A stretch of DNA of 64,000 bases from Endothia cerciana (lineage: Eukaryota > Ascomycota > Sordariomycetes > Diaporthales > Cryphonectriaceae). How positions within the stretch are numbered: the first letter of the stretch is position 1; each line of letters opens with the position of its first letter. Position numbers and translations under genes: made by a program. Under the pieces are notes generated by a model. It did no database searches, was not told the origin of the DNA, and worked only from the letters and a program-made list of their open reading frames with translations. Of this stretch, positions 10,165 to 20,515 are shown piece after piece. The stretch lies in the NCBI GenBank assembly GCA_026119935.1, contig JALRMH010000001.1:2655475-2719474 (forward strand). Reading direction: 5' to 3'.

Positions 10165-11364
10165 GCGGCGGGCTGAGATTATTACAACCCCCCCCCCCCA
10201 CAGGCGAGCATCTCCACAAGAATATCACTCAGGCCTACAACAATCTGGACACGTCGTTCGACTCTTACCCGGACAACGGGTCCGTCGATCCTGAGTCCTA
10301 CAAGAAGGCCATCGATGGCCTACAGAAGGGTGATGCCATCACCATCTTCACGCCGGACCCCACGCACTACCCCATCGCCCTGTACGCCATCGAGCGCGGG
10401 GTCCACGTCCTCATCACGAAGCCTGCCGTGAAGCTCCTGGCCGACCATGTCAGGCTCATCGAGGAGGCCGAGAAGCACGGGGTGTACGTGTACATCGAGC
10501 ACCACAAGCGATACGACCCGGCCTACTCGGACGCCCGCTTCCGCGCCCAGAAGCTGGGCGACTTCAACTACTTCTACAGCTACATGAGCCAGCCCAAGTC
10601 GCAGCTCGAGACCTTCAAGTCGTGGGCCGGCGTCGACTCCGACATCAGCTACTACCTCAACTCCCACCACATCGACGTCTGCGAGTCCATGGTCACCCAG
10701 CTCGGCTACGTCCCGGTCAAGGTCTCCGCCTCGGCCTCCAAGGGCGTCGCCACCAGCCTCGGCTGCAACGAGAAGACAGAGGACACCATCTCCCTCCTCG
10801 TCCACTGGGAGAAGCCCTCCGAGCCCGGCAAGCACGCCACCGGCGTGTACACGGCCTCGTGGACCGCCCCGCAGAAGGCGGGCGTGCACTCGAACCAGTA
10901 CTTCCACTACCTCGCCGCCAACGGCGAGATCCGCATCGACCAGGCCAAGCGTGGCTATGACGTCGCGGACGACGCCGCCGGCCAGCTGATGTGGTACAAC
11001 CCGTTCTACATGCGCTATGCGCCTGACGAGGATGGGAACTTCAACGGGCAGACGGGATACGGGTGAAGTTTCTTTCTTTTTCTTTTTCCTTCTTCGTCTT
11101 CTTTCCCTAGACGTACCGGCTCTTCTCATGACGATAAAACATGCTGACTCTGCGTCCAGATATGTCTCGCTGGAGAAGTTCGTGGATGGGTGCCGGGCGG
11201 TGAACTCGAAGTCGCTAACCACCAAGGATCTGGATGGCAAGGGTCTGCCTACGCTGAGGAACACCATCGCCACGACGGCGATCCTGGAGGCAGGCAGGAG
11301 GAGTATCGACGAGAACAGGGAGGTGAAGATCGAGTCCAAGGACAGGCACTGGAAGCTGGTCTAG
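9811..11364 (+). CDS. GFO/IDH/MocA oxidoreductase, D-galacturonate reductase-like
   Basis: Four exons, 9811-9834, 9901-10063, 10204-11062 and 11160-11364, give 416 residues. The start MEPLNVLM-VGTGEYTTGFVGG forms an NAD(P)-binding Rossmann entry. ITIFTPDPTHYPIAL and the TKP motif at about 134-136 (the EKP equivalent) are the family's cofactor and active-site signatures, and LNSHHIDVCES supplies the catalytic-site His/Asp. Fungal relatives are annotated as D-galacturonate reductases of the MocA type, distinct from the aldo-keto-reductase GaaA/Gar1. Expected reaction: NAD(P)H-linked reduction of a uronic or related sugar acid. The gene is divergent from an aldolase, as gaaA and gaaC are in Aspergillus. 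Intron 2 is made almost wholly of GT, GA and C simple repeats. The last exon (YVSLEKFVDGCRAVN) is required to finish the substrate domain. Confidence 0.9.
10092..10199. repeat. GT, GA and poly-C tracts filling an intron
   Basis: Within intron 2 (10064-10203) of the MocA oxidoreductase lie (GT)n at about 10093-10115, (GA)n at about 10125-10162 and a run of 12 C at 10188-10199 just before the CAG acceptor. Translations of these tracts in open frames are artefacts. Confidence 0.9.
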
Positions 11365-11872
11365 GCGGTCTCGAGGGAGCGAGGGCTCAGACGAGATCGT
11401 TAATACATGATCGAACAAAAACTCCCCGTATTGCAGGCGTCCTTGCGGTTGCCCCTAGCAGGGCCTCGCCACTGGCCCTCCATGCCTCTGATCTTTGCAG
11501 GAAGTTGTGTTTTGTCCTTGAGCACTCAAGTAGTCATGTTACCGCAGGGCTGCCAGTGTCCTGCTGACTCTCGAGCAGCTACCGTCAAAGGAATGAACAG
11601 CAAGACAGGGCGCCAAGCAGCGGCGGATGACAAGAGCATGTCGCCCCAAGAAGACCAATACGCTCGAAGTATTCATGGATGATAAATACCATATCAAGGA
11701 GAAGTAGTGGGGGACGGACCCCGGCCGGACAGCTCAGCAGAAGGTCATCGACGGCCAGACAGTGTCGACTATTGGTCTTATTCTTCTCTTATATACTAAG
11801 GTAGCCTTGAGGGAATATGTACAAGGAAGCACCCCGCTGTGATCCCCGCAACCTGCCCCCCTGCCCCCCCCT
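11365..11872. other. Convergent intergenic region
   Basis: A gap of 508 bases between the 3' ends of the MocA oxidoreductase and the GH45 gene. No gene, repeat or structured element stands out. Confidence 0.6.
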
Positions 11873-12636
11873 CTACGACGAGTCGGCATAGCAGACACAC
11901 TGCTCATAGTCCGTCGTCGCCGCGCCGGGGCACGTCACCTCCTCGAAGGTGACGATGGGGTTGTCGCCCATGACCTCGGGCAGGGAGGACCCGTCGGTCA
12001 TGATGTCGAAGTGGTACGAGTAGCCGTAGTCGTTGCTCCCGCCCACGGCGGGGCACCACTGCGCGTTGCTGTCGTTGGGGCACAGGTTGGTCACCATCAC
12101 GACGATGCTCTCCCCCGCCGCGCCGCCCGTGCCCTGCCCGCTGGGCGCCGAGCCCGTCGAGGTCAGGTTGTAGCAAACGCCGCAGCCCGCCCCGCACCAC
12201 GTCGCGTCCGAGCTGTCGAACAGCGCCTGTGAGCCGGCCGCCGTGTACACGCCCGTCGTGATCCCGGTCTGCCAGCTGAAGTCGCTGTTGGTTGCGCCGC
12301 AGCCACAGGCGCCTTCTTGGCCATCGTAGTAGCGCTGTTTGGGGGGAGGGGAGGGGGCTAAGGTTAGCAGGTCGTCTACTTGGGTTTGAGCGGGTAGGGG
12401 GGAGGTGGGCGTCAGGAGGGGGAATCGTAGGGGTAGGTCGTAATATGTCCAACGGAAGGGGTGTATGGTTCGAGGAAGGCTATGTCGGGGAGCCGGTTGC
12501 GAGAGGTTCAAGGTGAGAGATGGCTCGTGGGGAAACGTGTATTAGGAAAGTAAGGGCTCACAGTGGTAGTAGCTGAGCCGCTGAGGGCGGTGGCAGCCGC
12601 AGCGGCGCCCAGAGTAATGATGGCGGAGGACTTCAT
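11873..12636 (-). CDS. Secreted GH45 endoglucanase (EG V / Cel45A type), no CBM
   Basis: Two exons, 12636-12562 and 12334-11873, with a 227-base intron give 178 residues. The N-terminus MKSSAIITLGAAAAATALS is a signal peptide. The mature chain opens TTTRYYDGQEGACGCG and continues through WCGAGCGVCYNLTSTG, MVTNLCPNDSNAQWCP and YGYSYHFDIM, a close match in order and spacing to Trichoderma Cel45A (EG V) of GH45 and the related expansin-like double-psi barrel. The HFD segment holds a conserved acidic residue. Known role: endo-cleavage or loosening of beta-1,4-glucan outside the cell. The protein stops after the catalytic domain (CVCYADSS), so the linker and C-terminal CBM1 seen in EG V are missing. 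A TATA box lies at 12750-12757 on the minus strand. Confidence 0.93.
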
Positions 12637-15421
12637 GCTGACGATGATGGAGTAGTAGGAATATAAAAGGCTCAAGGCTGGACGTGTAGTCTTAGAGGGC
12701 AACCGTATGGAGATGACCAATATCCTCACCGAGTCCAGGACTACGCCCGTTTTATATTAAACAGCTGCACACGACTCATTGAACCACCATCACTCCCCCC
12801 CCCCCCCACAAAGCCAGCCAACTCCCATCCATCTGGCGATGACCTTATCCTTCCACCTCACCGCCCACTGATGTCGGTTCATTTCCTCCTGGGCGGCGCC
12901 ACAGCACGGATATGGGGGTGAACATTCCTTTTCCTTCAAGGCTGTTGCACAGGGAGATAGGGGCCCGGACCAGGAAAGTACAACAGCAGCAGCGACTAGG
13001 AGGATTTCCGCGACCCGAAAAAGGAGGATTGTTCTCATCTTACTGGGAACTCCATTCCTTAAGGCGAACATCCCCGTATGACGGTCTTGCCGTCATGCCC
13101 GCTACCAGGGGATCTAGACGCGCGGGGGTGTCAGACTGAGCACAACGTGACACTTTTGGGGGGGGGAATAGGAGTGGAAGATGAGCATCCGATAGATTAA
13201 TCGGGCTGGGGAGACGATCGGTCTTGGCCGAGTAGCCGGACAGGCCTTCCAGTCCAAGAGGCCTGCGCGTTCGGTCGTCATTCTCGCAGTGGCGGGAAGA
13301 AGAAGGAATAAGTCGAGATGCTTATTGCGGCATAGGTGATGAAACAAAACCATCGTGCAACCTTGCGCAACCCTGAAATGAACTATCATGTAAGGTCTGT
13401 CGGCACTTGATTCCCCCTGTCCAGCTTGACACGTCGAGGCGCGCCGATCGGTCCTTAGACCCGGGAAACGTGCGAGTTTACCCTGGCTCGTTACCCACTG
13501 ATCGGACGGATCTTCATTAAGCCCCAATATCAAAGAAGCTTTTCCTGGCTCTACCAGCACCAGCGCATTGCGGGCGCCGGCACCGCGTGTGGGAATTAAA
13601 GACCTTGGGAAATTGAACGGACGAGAAGGCACCGGGGCAATTGCAAGGTGTTGAGATGTGAGTAGCACACGGCCGTCTCCACCTGTAGCCTCAATGTACT
13701 CGAGGCGAGCTCATACTCACATGCCTTACCCAGCCAATATCTAACCCGGCCATACCGTGGCTCTCGCCTTGAACCCGGAATTGCAGGTTCTCGAGGGGAG
13801 GACCAGCACATTGCGCGATACGCACCCAAGCTTCAGCCTGGCGCACGTCCGGTCCACGGCCCTCATCTTCCGTGCTCCAGAAACAGTCTCGAACGCCAGA
13901 AACCACCTCGTGCGGACTGCGCGGATGGTCCTGTGACTGATTCCCCAAGCAGACCATGTCCTCGCAGCGGCGCATCCAGAATGGCAGCGCGGCGTCGTCG
14001 CCTAGAAGCCGGTCCGGCTAAGTCGCCGCCCATCATCGCCAACCTGCTTCCACTAGTAGTGGGCATCCATCCAGCACGTTCATGATCATTGTAGCGCCCG
14101 CAGGAACGACAGCCCAATCGTACTGATCGGAAGAAGTACTTTGTTTTGCATGGTAAGGTGAGGGGCACGTACCTAATTTGCCACAGAATATACTTGCTTC
14201 TTAGTAGCCGATACGTTCTCCTCGCAAGCAGGCCATGCGCCAGGCCAGGTCGTGGTCACCGCCTGTGTGCAGCAAGCATCTTGCGGCCCGCCCGGCCGGG
14301 TGATTCTTGTTCCTCGGTGCTGGACTGATGGATCCCTGAGGCGACGGTATCGGGGGAGGCCTGCAAGGACATCAGACAGAGCTGTGAGTCTCTTCAACCG
14401 CGAGCTTTTCGCCACCAAGTGAGACCACTACGTACTAGACTCTCTTGCCCTGGTCGACGCGGGTTGGGAGGCTGCCTAATAGATAGAACCTCGCTGCCCC
14501 CAGGCTTTCGCGTCGATCGTGGCGGATGTAGATCCTGAGATAGGCCGGGGTAAAGGCACAGAATTGGCCTCATGTCCATGTCGACAACGTCACGACCGAG
14601 ATGGCTGTCATATCCCCCACCAAGCCCATCACGAGAGGCCCGTCGAGGCCCCCGTAGGTGAGTCAAAGTGCGAGACCGAAAAGGATCACCAGCATTCCAT
14701 TTCCACACATCACCACTTGGACCATGGAACCGAGAACTGAATGCTGTGGTCACTGTTTGGGTTTATGAGCCAGGCTAATTGGCATGTCTGAATGGCGGGC
14801 AAATCAGGTGTACGGCCAGTGACAGCTTGGTGAGGCTCTGGACATGACGCGAGGTGTGAGGTTCTCCATGTCCTTGATCCCAGGTGTCATCGACTCTGGC
14901 ACTACACGAACTGCTCAGATCGGGGAGGAGGCGTCTTTCGACTGAGGAGCTGCGCCTCAGTCCTGCGCCTCAGTAGAATGACATCGGTGTGAAAGACCAA
15001 GTCGATCTGAAAGCTCGACGGCCGCGGCCGGAAGAGATCTGCTTCTCTACCGAGTCCATCACAGGATTTCGCAAAGTAGAGTGAAACAGGAAACTATTAC
15101 CCTCGTGGGTCTGAGGTTGATATTTCGCAAGATGACCAGGACAGGTTCGCAAAAGTGAGCATCATGTTATAGTAACTATCGTCTTTTTTCTTTCTTTTTT
15201 TTATTATTAAATTGGATGAACCATTTCGGGCTACTGAGAAGAGAGAAGGCTTGGAGGCGCAAAGAAAGGGGGCTGACTAAGTAACTGTCGATAAGAATAT
15301 CTTATCTAAAAATTTCCTGAACCGAATCGACTGCACACCGGTCGCAACTCGGATCTCGGTCATCTCTGCGACCAAGTCGACTCTCTCAAATATTTTTCAA
15401 CCTCGCGCAACCACAGCGGAA
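12637..15421. other. Divergent intergenic region (GH45 / NOP16)
   Basis: A gap of 2.8 kb without a supportable gene. It includes the GH45 promoter (TATA at 12750-12757) and a run of 13 C at 12795-12807. The longest open frame (13114-13668, minus) has no domain signature and its composition resembles noncoding sequence. Pyrimidine-rich sequence at 15181-15205 precedes NOP16. Confidence 0.6.
12750..12757 (-). promoter_or_regulatory. TATA box of the GH45 gene
   Basis: ATATAAAA on the minus strand, about 115 bases upstream of the GH45 start codon. Position and sequence fit a core promoter of a regulated secreted-enzyme gene. Confidence 0.5.
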
Positions 15422-16154
15422 ATGGGTCGCGATCTCCAGAAGCGCAAGCGTCGGTCTTCAAGGCCGACCGTGAGGCAATCTAGCCAACCAAAGAAGCCCC
15501 TCAACCCCAGGGGCAACAGCTTGATCGCGAAGAACTGGTTCGTCCCGCCCCGACCTCGCCCCCCCCATCCTATGCGGGTTTCTCGTGGCTGACTTGCACC
15601 GGCACAACAGGAACAAGAAAGAGACGCCTTCCCAGAACTACCGCCGCCTAGGTCTCACCGCGAAACTGGGGAAGGCAACCGGAGGCATCGAACAGCACCC
15701 GTCCTCCACCACATCCACCGCGCGGGCACAAGACCCCCTCGCCGTGACGCCCTCGGATGGGATGAGGACGGCGATCAAGTCCGTCAAGGTCGAGCGGGAC
15801 GCGGACGGCAACATTGTGCGGGTGCTGCGGAAGGACAACCCGCTGAACGATCCTCTGAACGACCTCGAATCGGACACGGATGACGACCGTCCTCCAAAGG
15901 ATACCAGCAATAACGAGGACGGGGAGAGGGAGACGAAGGTTGTCGACCTGCTCGAGAAACAGGCCAATATGCCCACCGAAAAGCATATCCGCCACCAGTC
16001 CGCGCGCGAGAGGGAATGGATCGAGCGGCTGATTGCGAAGCACGGTGATGATACGGCTGCGATGGCGTGGGATGCGAAGCTGAATCCTATGCAGCAGACT
16101 GCAGCGGAGATCAAGAGGAAAATAAAGACCTACAAGAGCAGTATGAGGCAGTGA
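15422..16154 (+). CDS. NOP16: Ribosome biogenesis protein Nop16
   Basis: Two exons, 15422-15537 and 15611-16154, give 219 residues. The basic N-terminus MGRDLQKRKRRSSRPTV, the block NPRGNSLIAKNW joined across the intron to NKKETPSQNYRRLGL, and the C-terminal pattern LIAKHGDDTAAMAWDAKLN followed by MQQTAAEIKRKIK are diagnostic of Nop16. It is a nucleolar protein of 66S pre-ribosomes needed for 60S subunit maturation. The intron has an unusual donor, GTTCGT, but the join restores the conserved W-N-K reading and the model closes in frame. The central part (residues about 80-140) is acidic and low complexity. It is convergent with the MARVEL gene downstream. Confidence 0.95.
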
Positions 16155-17268
16155 GTGAGCGGAACCCGCGCCTGCGTTGAAGGGCGATTATTCTCTAGCA
16201 TCGCCAAGGGAGGACGTCTGAGAGGGCGGCGGAGACGGGGTCTCTTGGCGCGGCCCGACCTGTGCTTGTCTTTTGCGAAAAGTTATTCCCAGCACAAGCG
16301 ATCGCAAGAAGACCTACACCTTTCGAAGGCGGCTCACGCTAGCACTTCCGGGGATTTATTGTGCCACTTCGCGACCAAGGCTATCTACAAGATTATATCG
16401 GCAGCCTCGGTGGCGAAGTGGTAGAAAAAAAAAGAAAAAAAAATCAATTCCTGGGAGTTGTAGGTGGTCTCCGCGACCGCATTCTGCAGCATTCGTCTCA
16501 GCTATTCAAAGGGAGGCAAGAATGCGTGGCTCGGAGTTCCATCCAAGTGTTGCTGTGGACACATCGGCGGTATGGACCAGAGACTCGGCCAGAGGGCAAC
16601 CGTGCCAGACTGTTCATGAGGATATCCTCTAACAATTTGTCTCGGTAACAAATCACCTTTGGGATCCCCGCAGTGGTGCAAGATAGGGAGAGGGCACGCT
16701 GCCTATATGATGAGGGTGATCAAATGCATTGCGTTCGGCGTTGGGGGTTCAAAACTAAGCACCACAACATTTACGAGGGGCAAGATATCTACCGAGAAAT
16801 GTACAGTGCCATCCTGCTAAAACAGCTTCTTCTGTCCGTGTCATACGTATCCTTCCTCCGTGCGGACCTCACTAAGTCCTAAACAAAAAACGTAGAGCTC
16901 GATGTGATGCGATTCGATTTCCCCGTGACTGGTATCTCCAAAGCTGTATCGACATGACATAACCAAACCTGACAGCGTAAGACACACAAGTCATTAAAAC
17001 GCCCCGAACACCCAATCCGTGTCCAGGAGGTTTACCTTCCTAATGCTAAGCAAGACGCAATCCCGTTTTCCCAGCGCCGTTCATGAATGGCGTCCACATC
17101 TTGGGAGGCGTACCCCACCAAGGGCAGTGTCTATACCCGTCGTCCCCCTTCCCCATGTGATGCTGGTACGCGGTGCTATTCGCAAAAGACCAGTGGACCC
17201 CCCCCGTCATCCAGATCGATCCCATATCCGTCCCGTAACTCATTATATCCCCGGCGATCCCATCGCCC
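16155..17268. other. Convergent intergenic region with tRNA-like fragment
   Basis: A gap of 1.1 kb between the NOP16 and MARVEL 3' ends. At 16404-16426 there is a sequence resembling the 5' half of a tRNA-Gly, running straight into an A-rich stretch (see separate entry). No protein gene seen. Confidence 0.55.
16404..16442 (+). other. tRNA-Gly-like 5' half followed by A-rich tract
   Basis: The 23 bases from 16404 start GCCTCGGTGG and run through CGAAGTGGTAGAAA. They match the A-box consensus and the shape of fungal tRNA-Gly(GCC) 5' halves, in which GTGG, then AGTGGTAGAA, occur at the same spacing. Instead of an anticodon arm an (A)n-G-(A)n tract follows. No B box or 3' acceptor was found nearby, so this is not a working tRNA. 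It could be a retroposed tRNA fragment or chance. Confidence 0.3.
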
Positions 17269-18308
17269 TTACACCTGCCTGAATCCGATGTTGTCGTAAT
17301 TCCCGGCCGGGAACTGCGCTGGCCCGTTATACTCCTCGTCGTGCGCCGGCGGTGGTGAATACAGCGCTGCGCCCCCAGGGCCCACACTCCCATGGCTCTC
17401 GTAGGGAGCGCTCGCGCCATGGCTGTCGTACGCGCCGACAGGCTCGTCATATCTCGAGCCCATACCCGCACCACCGTACGACGTGTCCTGGTGGGTGGCG
17501 CCAAACGAGTCCGGGTCGTGGTGCATGGACCCGCCGCCGTAGGGCCCGGCGTTGAACTCGGGCTCCATCGGGTCGTCGTGGTCGTGCATGCCGCCGCCGA
17601 GGGGCGCATAGGCCTCCTCATCGACAGGGGCCGTGCTGAAGGCGGCCTTGTCCGGGTCGATGTCGTTCATGGTGTGCGTACGGCCGCGGTGCAGGCTGTC
17701 GTAGCCCGGCAGCACGCCGTTGGTGTTGTAGTACTGCAGGGTGGCGAAGGAGATGAACGTGGAGAGGCCCCAGAGCAGTCTATAGGAGACAAGACAAGAA
17801 CTCGTCAGCTTGGGTGGCTTGGGTGGGTACGGAAGCTTATATGGCCTCAAAACTACTCACGTCTCAAAGACACCCAGCCCCACAATCGCCTTGCTCACGC
17901 CGCAGGCGGAGCCGCAGTCGTCGGCGGTGTTGTAGGCGGCCTGGGTCGCGAAGGCGGACAGCCATACTATGGTCATGAGCGCGTCGACGGTCACCAGGGC
18001 GTTGGGCTGGGCGATGTTGGCTGCGCGCGGGTAACGCGGCGCCATTATCAGATAGATCCATGCCGGGACGGAGAGGAAGCACTGCAGGAGGGGTCGATGT
18101 CAGCGAGACCGTCACGAGAGGGGCAGAACCGCATCAGGGTTGCTGGGAGAATGCTGACCACTCCAAAAGTCCATCCGTTCTGACCATTGACGTCTCCGCC
18201 CTTGAACACCACGATCTCAAGGCACCAGATCGTCACTGACAGCACGATCTGCGCTATGTGGACGATCAGTTTGTAAGTGGGGATCTTGTCCTTGTTGAAC
18301 TCGACCAT
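17269..18308 (-). CDS. MARVEL-domain four-helix membrane protein
   Basis: Three exons, 18308-18159, 18081-17861 and 17779-17269, give 293 residues. Four hydrophobic segments are visible: YKLIVHIAQIVLSVTIW (about 12-35), WTFGVCFLSVPAWIYLIM (about 47-63), ALVTVDALMTIVWLSAF and LLWGLSTFISFATLQYY. This spacing and the short N-terminus (MVEFNKDKIPTY) are typical of fungal MARVEL proteins, which sit in plasma or vesicle membranes. The remaining 155 or so residues form a soluble tail rich in Asp, His, Gly, Tyr and Pro with repeated Ser-His-Gly-type motifs. The first donor is GTCAGC; a GTGGTC choice three bases earlier would shorten the protein by one residue. No specific function can be assigned. 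Confidence 0.85.
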
Positions 18309-20191
18309 CTTGTCCCCTTCTTTCTTGCCGTCCCTCTCGGTTATAGTCCGATCGGATGGGGGTGTTGTTGATGGTGAGGTCGTCCCGAGAGCACCTCTCA
18401 GTGCAGTCAGTCGGCAGGGAAACCAGCGCCCAACCGCAGCGGTCTAGATAGGGTCCAGACGAGGCTGGCGTAGGGGGAGAGAAAAACAACCCGGTACGTA
18501 GTGCCGTGGTAGTACTCGCAGCAGGCCAAAGGACTGGCGATCTGCTAGAGTTGAACGGTCGTAGGTCGTGGATTGATGCAACACGTTGTTTATCAAGTCG
18601 CGCAAGAAAGGGGAACACGCAACGAGCGGTGAGGTTGGTGCTCTGATGGCGAGGAGGGAGTGAGGAGGAAGGGAAGAGGGAAAAAGGACAGGCGGAGCAG
18701 CTGAACCAGAGGCAGAGAGAGGGAGAGGCCAGCAGTGTCATCAAGTAGGCACGGCAGATACAACTCTGACATGGATAGGATCTAGCATAGCCAAAACCTC
18801 CCTCAACCAAGCCACACTCGTAACTTTTGGCAGTGCCAACGTCGGCCCAGCAGAACTTCCCCTACCCGTCAGGAGAGGGAACCTCGCAAGAGACGCGCAG
18901 CCCAGCACGCCCAGCCACGATTTCCTCGATCCAGGCCTCGGGACGCGCTCTCAGTGGTTGCTATCGCTGGTTCTGGCGGGGCCAGGGGGCTTCTGGCCCA
19001 ATCAATCCGACACCCAGCGGACATAACCTTGCGTAAGGTTCCGCTGCGGCACGCAGCTGATGTCAACGTGCTCCCTGCAGCCGCCACTGCCAGAGTTATG
19101 ACTGGAAAATGCAGCCTGACTTCATCGCTACAACCAGCCCCCCCTAAAAGATGTATGCCATGGCATCTCGTCTCGTTCTCATCGTGGACGCCAGGTATAA
19201 CGCGACCTGGCACAACCTTCAATAACTGACCTCTCTGTTGGCCCGACGGCTCTCGATGTCGGTCTCGCTTCCGACCCTGACGCCTCTGCCGCACGAGCCT
19301 AGGCTTACTGACTGTGCCGAGGATGCCAAGGGCGAGGAGGGATCTGGTCTGACGGGGCGACACATCACCAACCCCCCCCCTCCCCTTCCTCCCCAGAGGC
19401 CATACGCAAGACCCTGATCTTCCACCCTCAATTAGCGACCGTAACGCAATGACGACAGCGCACGAGGCTGATCTGCTCTTCTTCGCGCGGTGTTCTGTGC
19501 CCACACTTTCGGTTGGCCTCCCGGCATCACGACTCGCGCTGTCGCTGCTGTGCTTCTCTTGGAATTCAGGACGGTGAGGATCAATACAGCTGAAAGTCTC
19601 GTTGACTCAAGAGCTTGCAGTTTCGCTACTTACCGCAGCTGTCAGGTACAACTGTACAGCACCCAATTATGCTTTGCCTACGAGCTGAGATCCTTCTCGA
19701 TAATCATACATGGCCCATTCCCTCTTTTCATGCTCCCCATGTACTATGTAGTACTGCTCCTCAGTATTGCACCATTAACCCGGATACAAGTTCCAGGATT
19801 TATCAGAACTCAGCCACATCTCACTCCCCGGATACACGCAATGCGTGCCAGGAACCTATTCTGCGGGGCCCGCCGTGGCGTCAACTATTCTTAGCACCAC
19901 TACCTACCGCCCACCTCGCCAAACGCACACACAGACCCCCCCTCTTCCGGGTGATCGGCTCCCGGGCGGCGCTTCGTTCACCGGCGATCGTGGACCACGC
20001 GACCCCGGGTGTATCACGGCTGGCAGCCACCTCCTTTCCGCGAGGTCGACTGCATTCATCTGCGGAAGCAACGTGTACGCCCTCCCATGGAGTTAAAAGG
20101 GTCCTCTAGGGGAGTGTCATGTGTGCCTGTGACCGTGGCAGGCCGCCTCGGCTACCTCCTGGTACTATCCTCCCGGATAGGGTTCTCGATC

Positions 20192-20389
20192 TCATATCCT
20201 GCTGCATATAGCTGAAATACCGCTCGTCAAGTCCGTGATCTCTTCGACCCCAGTGAGCTCCAACGGCGCAATGGCACCAAGAGCATCATTGATGACGCCC
20301 AAGATCGAGTTGCAGTCCAAACCCTGCGGGTCCTCGGACGCTCCATTGAAGGCGACTTGGGCCTTCTGGCTGCTGTCGTCGTCGTACAT
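20192..20389 (-). CDS. Hypothetical 65-residue protein
   Basis: A short open frame of 65 residues with a coding-like composition: an acidic N-terminus (MYDDDSSQKAQVAF) and then an alternating hydrophobic pattern (CNSILGVINDALGAIAPLEL, then a Val-Glu-Glu-Ile-Thr-Asp turn and an Ile/Cys-rich end). Two cysteines lie about 35 residues apart. No signal peptide and no family are recognised. It might be one exon of a larger or decayed gene. The AT-rich leader and the (ATG)n tract immediately upstream leave little room for further coding sequence. Confidence 0.3.
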   Translation of the reverse strand: MYDDDSSQKAQVAFNGASEDPQGLDCNSILGVINDALGAIAPLELTGVEEITDLTSGISAICSRI

Positions 20390-20452
20390 GGTCGCTTCTT
20401 TCTATTATTCCTTACCTAGTTTCTCTACACTCTACCTTTATTTAAAATAATA

Positions 20453-20515
<63 letters not shown>
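20453..20515. repeat. (ATG)21 microsatellite
   Basis: About twenty-one uninterrupted ATG/GAT units. Read on either strand it gives poly-Met, poly-Asp or poly-Ile frames that are not genes. It lies upstream of the 65-residue open frame. Confidence 0.95.

Noticed and set aside
10320..11339. 339-residue minus-strand open frame opposite the MocA gene
   Set aside because: Antisense shadow: Val/Leu/Gly/Asp-rich translation typical of the reverse of a GC3-rich coding sequence.
13114..13668. 184-residue minus-strand open frame
   Set aside because: No domain, no conserved-looking block, no plausible partner exon.
18869..19504. 211-residue minus-strand open frame
   Set aside because: Arg/Gly/Ser-rich noncoding-like composition and no family resemblance.
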